Assembly (NCBI RefSeq): GCF_014712675.1
Contig: NZ_JACXSI010000012.1
Span: forward strand, 124,001-188,000
Direction of reading: 5' to 3'
Length of the DNA stretch: 64,000 nt
Source: Peribacillus faecalis
GTDB lineage: Bacteria > Bacillota > Bacilli > Bacillales > DSM-1321
Positions 44,281 through 51,655 of this stretch are shown here, one piece after another (position 1 is the stretch's first letter; the number at the start of each line of letters is the position of its first letter). Position numbers and translations under genes: made by a program. The notes below the pieces were generated by a model. That model saw only the letters and a list, made by a program, of their open reading frames with translations. It did no database searches and was not told where the DNA came from.

Positions 44281-44442
44281 GCTATTATGAATATTCTGTG
44301 AAGTTTTTGTGACAATTTTCTCTTAATTCTTACTAGTAACTATTCTCCCGTTATTCTGCTAAGTAAGCACATCACAAATTTGTTTTACTGTATACACGAA
44401 GAGGTAAAGTACTGTAAGGAAAGCTAGGGGAGGTAAAGAAGA

Positions 44443-44874
44443 ATGAAAAAACTATTTAATTCCGCTTTCATATACTTACTTGCCGCTCTAGGCAGCGGTA
44501 TACTTTGGAGAGAAATTACAAAGATAATGGATATTTCAGAACCTACTGCCTTAGGGACTGTGCATACACACCTATTCGCATTAGGTTTTATGATGTTCAT
44601 GATTTTTATTTTACTGGAAAAGAACTTTCATGTTTCAGAGGCGCCTAAGTTTAAAGTGTTTTATATCCTTTATCACATTGGCGTAATTTTGACTGCCACC
44701 TTTATGTTCGTTCGCGGCATGACCAGTATGCTTGTCATTAACGGCACACTTGAAATGTCAAACGGATTAGACAGCGCGATTTCCGGTATGTCGGGTATGG
44801 GTCATACTATATTAACGGTTGCGCTCATTATCTATATGTTCATGCTTAAAAATAAAGCTGTGCCGGAGGATTAG
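44443..44874 (+). CDS. DUF2871-type four-helix membrane protein
   Basis: 143 residues with four membrane helices (FIYLLAALGSGILW, HTHLFALGFMMFMIFILL, FYILYHIGVILTATFMFV, GHTILTVALIIYMFML). Conserved His residues lie in TVHTHLFALG and GHTIL, which could bind heme or metal. GGGGAGGT before the ATG. The stop overlaps a degenerate repeat box. Function unknown. Confidence 0.75.
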   Translation: MKKLFNSAFIYLLAALGSGILWREITKIMDISEPTALGTVHTHLFALGFMMFMIFILLEKNFHVSEAPKFKVFYILYHIGVILTATFMFVRGMTSMLVINGTLEMSNGLDSAISGMSGMGHTILTVALIIYMFMLKNKAVPED

Positions 44875-44893
44875 AAAAACGTCATCGGTCCCT
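44874..44893 (+). repeat. Degenerate 5' box of modular repeat (copy J)
   Basis: GAAAAACGTCATCGGTCCC starts on the G of the TAG stop, the same position as copy A, with one base lost in the first arm. Confidence 0.5.
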
Positions 44894-44906
44894 GGAACTG
44901 GACGTC

Positions 44907-44940
44907 GAGCCTCTCGTTTATAGCGAGAGGCTTTTAGTTT
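44907..44940 (+). terminator. Terminator of the DUF2871 gene
   Basis: GCCTCTCG (44909-44916) and CGAGAGGC (44924-44931) followed by TTTTAGTTT. Confidence 0.8.
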
Positions 44941-44954
44941 GGTTTGTTCTATTG

Positions 44955-45085
44955 GTTTTTCGCTCCGGATGGACGCTTTCCGCGGGGCAAGGCACCAAGC
45001 CACCACTTTGCTAAGCTTCATTGCTGTCTCGGCCTGCCAGCTTCCTCTGAGCAGGAGTCGCCGCCCTCCTCTCCAACCAAAAGAA
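44955..45085. repeat. Bacillaceae-wide extragenic repeat remnant
   Basis: The pieces CCGGATGGACGCTTTCCGCG, GGGCAAGGC and GCAGGAGTCGCCGCCCTCC recall an extragenic element common in Bacillus genomes, known to me from memory. Different family from the modular repeats. No coding function seen. Confidence 0.55.
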
Positions 45086-45106
45086 CATTTATCCAAAAAC
45101 AACCAT

Positions 45107-45144
45107 AAAAAGAAGCAACCTCCCGACAAGAGATTGCTTCTTTT
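45107..45144 (-). terminator. Terminator of the ahpC/ahpF-like operon
   Basis: AAAAGAAGCAA/TTGCTTCTTTT, next to the minus-strand stop. Confidence 0.75.
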
Positions 45145-45153
45145 CCTTTATTC

Positions 45154-46812
45154 TTATACTAATAAAGCTGCGATTTCGTCAATTTTTTTAGCACCGAAAA
45201 CGACTTGTTCGTCATTGATGATCATCGCTGGAACACTCATTACTTTGTATTCCTTTTTAATGTCTTGGAATTGACTGATATCGACCATTTCCGCTTCAAT
45301 ATTAGGGTTCTCGATGGCAATGCGTTGCGCGCCGACCACTACATCTGGGCAATAGTGGCATGCAAGTGAAACCATGACTTTAATGTTTGCTTTTTTATCG
45401 ATTGATTTAATTGTATCCATAATGCTTGCATCCAATGCTTGCCCAGGACCAGCTAGGTTGTAAATAGCTAGGATGAATGAGTTCAACTCATGTCCACCTG
45501 GTACGCCGTGGTATTTAACCCCGCTATATTCGCCGTTTGCATTCAATAATGAAACAACAGGGTATTTATCGGCATGGATTTTAGCCTCCATATCCGGATT
45601 TTCACCTTTGTTATATAGCTCAAGGTGAAGCTTATCGCCAAGCTCGGCAACGTCTAATAAGAAGTCGCGAAGCTCTACAGACTTAGGTAGGCTTTCGTCA
45701 ACGATTGACACTAATGTTACATCGTTTTCCATTTTAGCGAAAATGCCTTTTAGCTGACCGCGGATTGCATCAGATAATAACGAGCTTTTGCCTGATCCAG
45801 CTGCAGTAGCTGCTTTTTCTTCTTTTTTAGCAGGTTTTGCTTCTTCAACCGGCTCATCTTTAATGCCAAGACGTTCTTTTTCTTCTGATACATATTTACC
45901 TGCATCCGTTGCCGCAATCGCTCCGTCAGCAACAGCTGTAATTACTTGGCGCAATGATTTCGGACGAAGGTCACCAGCTGCATAAACACCTTTGACATTT
46001 GTTCTCATATCATCATCTGTTAAGATGTAGCCTGCACGGTCCATCTCGATATGACCTTTGAAAACATCCGTTTTTGGCTGATAGCCGATGAATACGAACA
46101 CACCGAACGTGCCGTCTTCTTCTTTTGCAGTGTATTCCCATTCTTCATTTGTTTTATTGTTGATGAAGCGAGCACTCTTGATCATGTCGTCTCCATAAAC
46201 ACCTTGTAATTCTGTATTGAAATGAACTTCAATTTTATCATTTGCGAATACTTTATCTGCAATTGAAGGAGCACATGTGAATTCAGGTTCACGAGCAATG
46301 ATGCGCACTTTTGTTGCATAACGAGTCAAGTACATCGCTTCTTCTGCTGCAGCAAAGCCAGCGCCGATTACGAATACCTCAAGACCTTCGAAGAATTCTC
46401 CGTCACAAGTTGAGCAGTAAGCAACACCGCGACCTGTAAATTCTGCTTCGCCCGGGAAGCCAAGTTTACGAGGAGATGCACCTGTTGCGATGATTACCGC
46501 GCGGCCTTTTAGTTCCCCATTGATTGTTTTAATGATTTTCACATCGCCTGAAAAATCAACGCCTGTTACTTCTGTTTTTGTGAACTCCACACCAAAATCT
46601 TCGTTTTGAAGGCGCATTTCTTCAATGAGTCCAGGACCTGAAATGTTACGGATACCAGGGTAGTTAGCAATTTCTGAAGTAGTAGACGTTTGACCGCCGA
46701 AGTTGCCTTTTTCGATAATTAATGTTTTAAGTTTCGCGCGACCGGCATATAAGCCTGCTGAAAGGCCTGCAGGACCGCCGCCGATAATCAATAAGTCATA
46801 AATCTTTTCCAT
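45154..46812 (-). CDS. Alkyl hydroperoxide reductase F-like flavoprotein, domain-permuted
   Basis: 552 residues. The N-terminal 310 residues are a thioredoxin-reductase module: FAD site IIGGGPAGLSAGLYAGRA, active CxxC in YCSTCDGEFF, NAD(P)-binding GAGFAAAEEA, and YAAGDLR. A linker rich in Ala/Lys/Glu (about 312-345) leads to two thioredoxin folds, the last with CxxC in SLACHYCPD. Classical AhpF has the two thioredoxin folds at the N-terminus, so the order is reversed here. It should pass electrons from NADH to AhpC. 190 bases downstream of ahpC; AAGGAG before the ATG. Confidence 0.87.
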   Translation of the reverse strand: MEKIYDLLIIGGGPAGLSAGLYAGRAKLKTLIIEKGNFGGQTSTTSEIANYPGIRNISGPGLIEEMRLQNEDFGVEFTKTEVTGVDFSGDVKIIKTINGELKGRAVIIATGASPRKLGFPGEAEFTGRGVAYCSTCDGEFFEGLEVFVIGAGFAAAEEAMYLTRYATKVRIIAREPEFTCAPSIADKVFANDKIEVHFNTELQGVYGDDMIKSARFINNKTNEEWEYTAKEEDGTFGVFVFIGYQPKTDVFKGHIEMDRAGYILTDDDMRTNVKGVYAAGDLRPKSLRQVITAVADGAIAATDAGKYVSEEKERLGIKDEPVEEAKPAKKEEKAATAAGSGKSSLLSDAIRGQLKGIFAKMENDVTLVSIVDESLPKSVELRDFLLDVAELGDKLHLELYNKGENPDMEAKIHADKYPVVSLLNANGEYSGVKYHGVPGGHELNSFILAIYNLAGPGQALDASIMDTIKSIDKKANIKVMVSLACHYCPDVVVGAQRIAIENPNIEAEMVDISQFQDIKKEYKVMSVPAMIINDEQVVFGAKKIDEIAALLV

Positions 46813-46866
46813 AACCGTTCTCCTTGTAGTATAATCTTTTTATCTATTTTTTTATAAAGGCAGTAC

Positions 46867-46955
46867 AAGAGGCACTTATTAGCGGTAAGTGCCTCTTTTT
46901 TTATATTTTATAGCCTTTCACCTGCCATAAATGGACAGGCATAAGGCTTTATAAG
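46867..46955 (-). other. Two hairpins between ahpC and the AhpF-like gene
   Basis: First hairpin: AGAGGCACTTA/TAAGTGCCTCT around 46870-46898; in the transcribed (minus) direction its trailing T-run is absent, though A-rich DNA precedes it. Second: CCTGCC.../...CAGG with outer AAGGCT pairing, 46914-46955. They may cap the ahpC mRNA and lower expression of the reductase. Confidence 0.5.
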
Positions 46956-47001
46956 ACCGGCACTTGAAATTCAAGTTAAACGGTTCAATTGTTATTTTTT
47001 A

Positions 47002-47565
47002 TTAGATTTTACCAACTAGGTCTAAGCTTGGCTCAAGAGTTTCTTCACCTGGAGTCCATTTAGCTGGGCAAACTTTATCTCCGTGCTCTGCAACGAATTG
47101 AGCAGCTTGTACTTTACGTACTAACTCTTCAGCGTTACGGCCGATTCCTAGATCGTGGATTTCGTAAGCTTTAACTTCGCCTTCTGGATTTAAGATGAAA
47201 GTTCCGCGTAATGCTAAACCGTCTTCTTCAATTAACACACCAAATTGTTTTGATAGTACATGCGCTGCGTCAGCAAGCATTGGGTATTTGATTTTACCGA
47301 TTGTATCAGTTGCATCAGCCCAAGCTTTATGTACGAAATGTGTGTCTGTAGATACAGAGTAGATTTCGCAGTTCATTTCTTTGAATGCTTCATAGTGATC
47401 TTGAACGTCTGCTAATTCAGTCGGGCAAACGAATGAGAAATCAGCTGGATAGAAGAAGAATACAGACCATTTACCTTTTACATCGTCTTGAGTAACTTCT
47501 TTGAATTCTCCATCTTGGTATGCTTGTACTTTAAAGTCTTCTAGTTTTTTATTGATCATTGACAT
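47002..47565 (-). CDS. ahpC: Alkyl hydroperoxide reductase C (2-Cys peroxiredoxin)
   Basis: 187 residues, exact family length. Peroxidatic Cys47 in FSFVCPTE, resolving Cys166 in KVCPAKW. GGAGG before the ATG. First gene of an operon with the flavoprotein reductase; promoter covered by a PerR box. Reduces H2O2 and organic peroxides. Confidence 0.96.
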   Translation of the reverse strand: MSMINKKLEDFKVQAYQDGEFKEVTQDDVKGKWSVFFFYPADFSFVCPTELADVQDHYEAFKEMNCEIYSVSTDTHFVHKAWADATDTIGKIKYPMLADAAHVLSKQFGVLIEEDGLALRGTFILNPEGEVKAYEIHDLGIGRNAEELVRKVQAAQFVAEHGDKVCPAKWTPGEETLEPSLDLVGKI

Positions 47566-47608
47566 ATTATTTATTCCTCCTGAGAAGTAATTTGTATTTA
47601 TCCTTTTT

Positions 47609-47639
47609 TTATAATAATTATTAATAAGGAATTAGTCAA
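47609..47639 (-). promoter_or_regulatory. ahpC promoter with PerR box
   Basis: Minus strand TTGACT (47639-47634), 17 bases, TATTAT (47616-47611). TTATAATAATTATTA (47609-47623) matches the PerR box TTATAATNATTATAA at 14 of 15 positions and covers the -10 box. Confidence 0.85.
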
Positions 47640-47640
47640 G

Positions 47641-47936
47641 CAAAAAATGTAAGTTAGTGTCGAAAATATAGGAATTTCATTCTTTTCTGCCTCTATTTCC
47701 CTATGCTTCTTCATTATTGACTTTTACAGCAATCTTTATTCTATATTTGTTTAATATAATATAGCTGTTTTCTACATTCCTTGGACTAGCTCACTTATTT
47801 ATTTTATCCCTCCTTATCCTTGACTTTCCTAAATTAACTTTACGCTCAATCATTTATATTCTCATATATAAATAATAATTGAGAAAGGATAAACCACTCT
47901 TTCTTCTTTAGCCAAATGGATGAATCGTTAAACTAA
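47641..47936. other. AT-rich gap upstream of ahpC
   Basis: About 300 bases with no open frame with a ribosome site, no repeat box and no convincing promoter beyond the ahpC one. Confidence 0.4.
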
Positions 47937-47971
47937 AAAAACTTAAATGCCTAAATGACATTTAAGTTTTT
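47937..47971 (-). terminator. Terminator of cysK
   Basis: AAAAACTTAAATG/CATTTAAGTTTTT with a nine-base loop. Confidence 0.85.
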
Positions 47972-47993
47972 CATTCTGTATTCAGCGTCAGTT

Positions 47994-48914
47994 TTATGAG
48001 AACAACCCTGCCATACTCAAATATCTTTCCCCTGTATCCGGAGCGATACATAGCACACGATGACCAGGCCCTAATCTTCTTGCTTCCTGAATAGCAGTCC
48101 AGACAGCTGCACCAGCAGACGGACCGACCAAAATACCTTCTAGTCTCGCTAATTCACGCGTAATATGAAGGGCATCTTCATCCTCGACCAACTCAATATG
48201 ATCATAAACCTCTGTATTTAATATTGATGGAATAAACCCTGGACTTGTGCCGACTAATTTGTGCGCACCCGCTTGACCTCCTGATAAAACAGGAGACCCC
48301 TTCGGCTCAACGACTACAACACGCAGGTCTGGAAGAGCCTCTTTCAATGTCTCTCCTGTACCCGTAATTGTCCCGCCGGTGCCTGCAGTCGCAACGAATA
48401 CATCCAGCTTTCTGTCTGTCTGATCCAAAATTTCGATTGCTGTTGTCGTACGATGAATAGCGGGATTAGCTTCATTCTCAAATTGCTGCGGTATAAAACT
48501 GTTCGGAATTTCTTTATGCAATTGAAGGGCTTTTGCCACTGCACCTGGCATTTTTTCCGCTGCCGGTGTCAATACAACTTCCGCTCCATAAGCTTTTAAT
48601 ATCATTATTCGTTCCTTCGTAGCATTGTCCGGCATAACGAAAATTGCTTTATAGCCTTTCGCTGCCGCATTCATTGCCAAACCGATACCGGTATTTCCGC
48701 TTGTCGGCTCAATAATCGTTGCCCCGGCCGAAATCAAACCTTCTTTTTCAGCCGTATCAATCAATGAGAAAGCTGCGCGATCCTTAACGCTGCGACTTGG
48801 ATTGAAATATTCAAGCTTCACCAAAACCTCAGCACATGTTTCATCAACAAGTCTATTTAGTCGCACAACCGGTGTATTTCCGACCAAATCGATTACCGAA
48901 TTATATACTTTCAT
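47994..48914 (-). CDS. cysK: Cysteine synthase (O-acetylserine sulfhydrylase)
   Basis: About 306 residues from the ATG at 48914 (AAGGGGATG upstream). PLP Lys in NPSRSVKDRAAF, substrate loop EPTSGNTGIG, phosphate-binding GTGGTITGTGE, PLP Ser region VGPSAGA. The regular ASNGN/PTSGNTG pattern favours cysteine synthase; cystathionine beta-synthase-like MccA is less likely as no partner gene follows. Confidence 0.9.
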   Translation of the reverse strand: MKVYNSVIDLVGNTPVVRLNRLVDETCAEVLVKLEYFNPSRSVKDRAAFSLIDTAEKEGLISAGATIIEPTSGNTGIGLAMNAAAKGYKAIFVMPDNATKERIMILKAYGAEVVLTPAAEKMPGAVAKALQLHKEIPNSFIPQQFENEANPAIHRTTTAIEILDQTDRKLDVFVATAGTGGTITGTGETLKEALPDLRVVVVEPKGSPVLSGGQAGAHKLVGTSPGFIPSILNTEVYDHIELVEDEDALHITRELARLEGILVGPSAGAAVWTAIQEARRLGPGHRVLCIAPDTGERYLSMAGLFS

Positions 48915-48988
48915 GCTCTCATCCCCTTTCATACAATATTAAAACTATTCATACCTTTTTACAATGAATTATCTTTCTTCTCGTTAAT

Positions 48989-49573
48989 TTAATCCATACC
49001 ATGAACAAGCTCTTCAAGCATTTCCTGATCCATCGGTCCCATTACCTTGTGCTGAATATAACCATCAGAATCAATGAAATAAGTGGTCGGAATCGAGATC
49101 GCTTGATACAGTATACTTACGTCTCCTTTTGAATCAAGAACAATAGGAAAAGTCAGTCCATAATCTTTAATAAACATACCGATATCCATCTCATTCTTTT
49201 CAGCTGTAGTCATATTCACGCCCAATATCTCCACATTTTGATCTTGATTACGAACATAAAAGTTTTGCATATGGGGCATTTCTGCTTTACATGGCGGACA
49301 CCAAGAAGCCCAGAAATTAAGGACGACTTTCTTCCCTTGCAAACCCGATAGGCTCAGCTCTTCTCCGGTAAAAGTCTGCAATTGAAAATCAGGCGCTTTA
49401 TCACCTGTCTCTAAACCTGTCTTATCATTTAAATCCGTATCCTCTTTTTCCTCCTTCTCTTGCTCCACCTGAATGTTGCTATTTGAAACTTGTTCCGAAA
49501 AAAAGTTATCGTAGATTGCCCAGCCGATTAAACCAAATAACCCAATCAATACCAATATGCTTTTTTTATTCAT
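48989..49573 (-). CDS. Membrane-anchored TlpA/ResA-like thioredoxin
   Basis: About 194 residues from the ATG at 49573 (GAGGTG upstream). One N-terminal membrane anchor (SILVLIGLFGLIGWAIYDNF), an acidic linker, then a thioredoxin fold with active site NFWASWCPPCKAEMP and cis-Pro in ISIPTTYFID. Reducing CPPC chemistry outside the membrane, as in ResA/StoA. Forms a two-gene operon with the integral membrane protein upstream (15-base gap), which may supply its electrons. Confidence 0.85.
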   Translation of the reverse strand: MNKKSILVLIGLFGLIGWAIYDNFFSEQVSNSNIQVEQEKEEKEDTDLNDKTGLETGDKAPDFQLQTFTGEELSLSGLQGKKVVLNFWASWCPPCKAEMPHMQNFYVRNQDQNVEILGVNMTTAEKNEMDIGMFIKDYGLTFPIVLDSKGDVSILYQAISIPTTYFIDSDGYIQHKVMGPMDQEMLEELVHGMD

Positions 49574-49588
49574 GCGCTTCACCTCTTC

Positions 49589-50236
49589 TTAAACTTTTTT
49601 ATTTGAAAAATAAAGGGATAACAAAATCAAGAAAAAGAACAGCCATTGATCACTGGTAAATAACAATATTTTATTCATCGAATGAAGCAATAATAAAGAA
49701 AGGATTAAATAGAAGAAGGAAAATAGAATAACAAATGAAAATAATTTTCTCGCTTGCACTTTATTGAATGTACTTTCAACCAAAGCCGCCAATCCGATTA
49801 ATGTATGAAAAAGTATATCTTCCTGTAAAAACAACGCATATAGTAAGTGATATATTCCTACTGCAATACTGCTATAAAAGATTACTATTTGTATCTTTAA
49901 TTGAGACTCTATTCGTTGCTTGCTTGCTTTCACAAAAAAATACAACACAGCAGAAACGATCGCTATAATAAGCCCGTCTTTTCCGCCCGTGAAATAGAGC
50001 AACGATAGCGGCTGTTTCCAAACCAAGCCCGGTTCAAGAAGCAATAAACTGCCCTTCCAAACAAAAAAACCAACAAATAAACTGTTTAAAATCAAATCAA
50101 CGATCTGTTTGCTTTCTTTTGCGCCATTCAAGAGCTTAAGCCAAATCCATACAGCAATTACTCCTATTAAAGCAGCCGCAGCTAAAAGCAGCCATTTTAG
50201 CAAAATCGCAATTGAACCTATTTGAATTACTTCCAT
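49589..50236 (-). CDS. Integral membrane protein, possible redox partner of the TlpA protein
   Basis: About 215 residues from the ATG at 50236 (AGGGGGAT upstream). Six to seven membrane helices. The start (IQIGSIAILLKWLLLAAAAL) and FFVWKGSLLLLEP recall distant Lgt-like (prolipoprotein diacylglyceryl transferase) membrane proteins, but the catalytic HGG pattern is missing. There are almost no Cys residues, so a CcdA-type electron carrier is unlikely. Function unknown. Confidence 0.6.
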   Translation of the reverse strand: MEVIQIGSIAILLKWLLLAAAALIGVIAVWIWLKLLNGAKESKQIVDLILNSLFVGFFVWKGSLLLLEPGLVWKQPLSLLYFTGGKDGLIIAIVSAVLYFFVKASKQRIESQLKIQIVIFYSSIAVGIYHLLYALFLQEDILFHTLIGLAALVESTFNKVQARKLFSFVILFSFFYLILSLLLLHSMNKILLFTSDQWLFFFLILLSLYFSNKKV

Positions 50237-50391
50237 ACAATCCCCCTTAAAATTAAGAACACCAACATACCTATAAGGGTATACTAATGAATCTCGATAT
50301 CCCATGTCAATTAAGTAAACTTTATCCAGAAGAAACGAGACAATGGTCTACCTGTTAGCAGCTCCTATAAATTCAATTAAGGGTGCTTGCT

Positions 50392-50439
50392 CTTTTATTC
50401 TTTTATTCTTTTATTCTTTTATTCTTTTATTCTTTTATG
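50392..50439 (+). repeat. Octamer tandem repeat (CTTTTATT x 6)
   Basis: Units start at 50392, 50400, 50408, 50416, 50424 and 50432; the last ends in G. It lies 80-130 bases before the response-regulator gene, where copy-number change could alter promoter spacing. Confidence 0.85.
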
Positions 50440-50521
50440 CTATCCTATTACTAGTTCCATTTGACTAAAAATTCATTAAAAATATAATTTTCAAATACAA
50501 CTGATGGAAGAGGTATTTTGA

Positions 50522-51628
50522 ATGATACGCGCAATTTTAGTTGACGATGAGCCGCTATCGTTACAACTCTTAGAAAAGAAATTAACAAGCACTGGGGAGA
50601 TTGAAATAGCTGCCAGCTATGCTAGCGCAGAGTATGCCCTCCAACAGATGAAGCAACTCGACTTTCAAGTAGCCTTTCTTGATATTGAAATGGCCGGTTT
50701 GAGCGGTTTGGATTTAGCAGAGGTGATTTCAGATTGGAATCCGAGCATTCATATAGTGTTTGTAACGGCTTATCGGGATTACGCAGTTCAAGCATTTGAA
50801 TTAAATTCAATAGATTATTTACTAAAACCAATTATGATGGAACGACTTGAAAAAACAATTTCAAGAATTAAGCAAATGCATCTGCAGAAGCGTTTCCCTG
50901 AAAACGAGCATAGTCCTTCCTTGAAAATCAATTTTTTTATGGAATTTTCAGCTTCTACTCACAAACAAATCATCAGCTGGAAAACAAACAAAGCGAAAGA
51001 ACTATTCGCTTATCTTTTTATGCATCAAGATACATATGTTCACCGTGATACACTCATTAATGATTTATGGCCTGAACAAGACTATAAAAAAGCTAAAATC
51101 CAACTTCACACGAATTTATCCTATCTGCGTAAAACGCTTGAGTCAAACGGAATCCGAGATGCTCTGCAATTCACTAATCAAAGCTACCGATTACATATTG
51201 AGGAATACTATTGCGACGCAGAGACATTTGAGAAATTCATTGATGAGAACCGAATTACTGAAGAAAATATAAAGGAAGCTGAGCAAGTACTTGCCTTGTA
51301 CAAAGGAGACTATGCTGAAAAAAACGCCTATGCATGGTCAATACAGAAATCAAAAGCGTTAAAAGAAAAACTGCTCTCATTGTTGCAGCAACTAATTAAT
51401 TTTTACACTGAAACCAACAACAATATGAAGACCCAACAATATTTGCAGTTGTTGCTCATGCACGATCCATATTGTGAACCGGCAATCCGACACTTGATAC
51501 AGCACCATCTTAATAGCGGAAATCGTATGGAAGCGATTAAAGTATATCAAAACTTTACTTTTTTGCTAGAAGAAGAGCTAGGCATTCAACCTGAATATGC
51601 AACAAGTAATCTTCTGAAAAATATATAG
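50522..51628 (+). CDS. Response regulator with SARP-like (OmpR wHTH plus BTAD) output
   Basis: 368 residues. Receiver domain at 1-120 (VDDEPLSLQLLE, phospho-Asp in VAFLDIEMAGLSG, VTAYRDYAVQAFE, Lys in YLLKPIMMERLEK). Then a winged helix (TNKAKELFAYLFMHQDTYVH, LHTNLSYLRKTLESNG) and a TPR-like bacterial transcriptional activation domain. This layout is like Streptomyces SARPs with a receiver and is sparse in Bacillus. Convergent with, and 22 bases from, a hybrid kinase, its likely partner. Confidence 0.85.
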   Translation: MIRAILVDDEPLSLQLLEKKLTSTGEIEIAASYASAEYALQQMKQLDFQVAFLDIEMAGLSGLDLAEVISDWNPSIHIVFVTAYRDYAVQAFELNSIDYLLKPIMMERLEKTISRIKQMHLQKRFPENEHSPSLKINFFMEFSASTHKQIISWKTNKAKELFAYLFMHQDTYVHRDTLINDLWPEQDYKKAKIQLHTNLSYLRKTLESNGIRDALQFTNQSYRLHIEEYYCDAETFEKFIDENRITEENIKEAEQVLALYKGDYAEKNAYAWSIQKSKALKEKLLSLLQQLINFYTETNNNMKTQQYLQLLLMHDPYCEPAIRHLIQHHLNSGNRMEAIKVYQNFTFLLEEELGIQPEYATSNLLKNI

Positions 51629-51655
51629 GGGGCGGTATCTTACCGCCCCCTCATT
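51628..51655. terminator. Bidirectional terminator in the regulator-kinase gap
   Basis: GGGGGCGGTA/TACCGCCCCC at 51628-51650. It starts in one stop codon and abuts the other. Confidence 0.8.
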
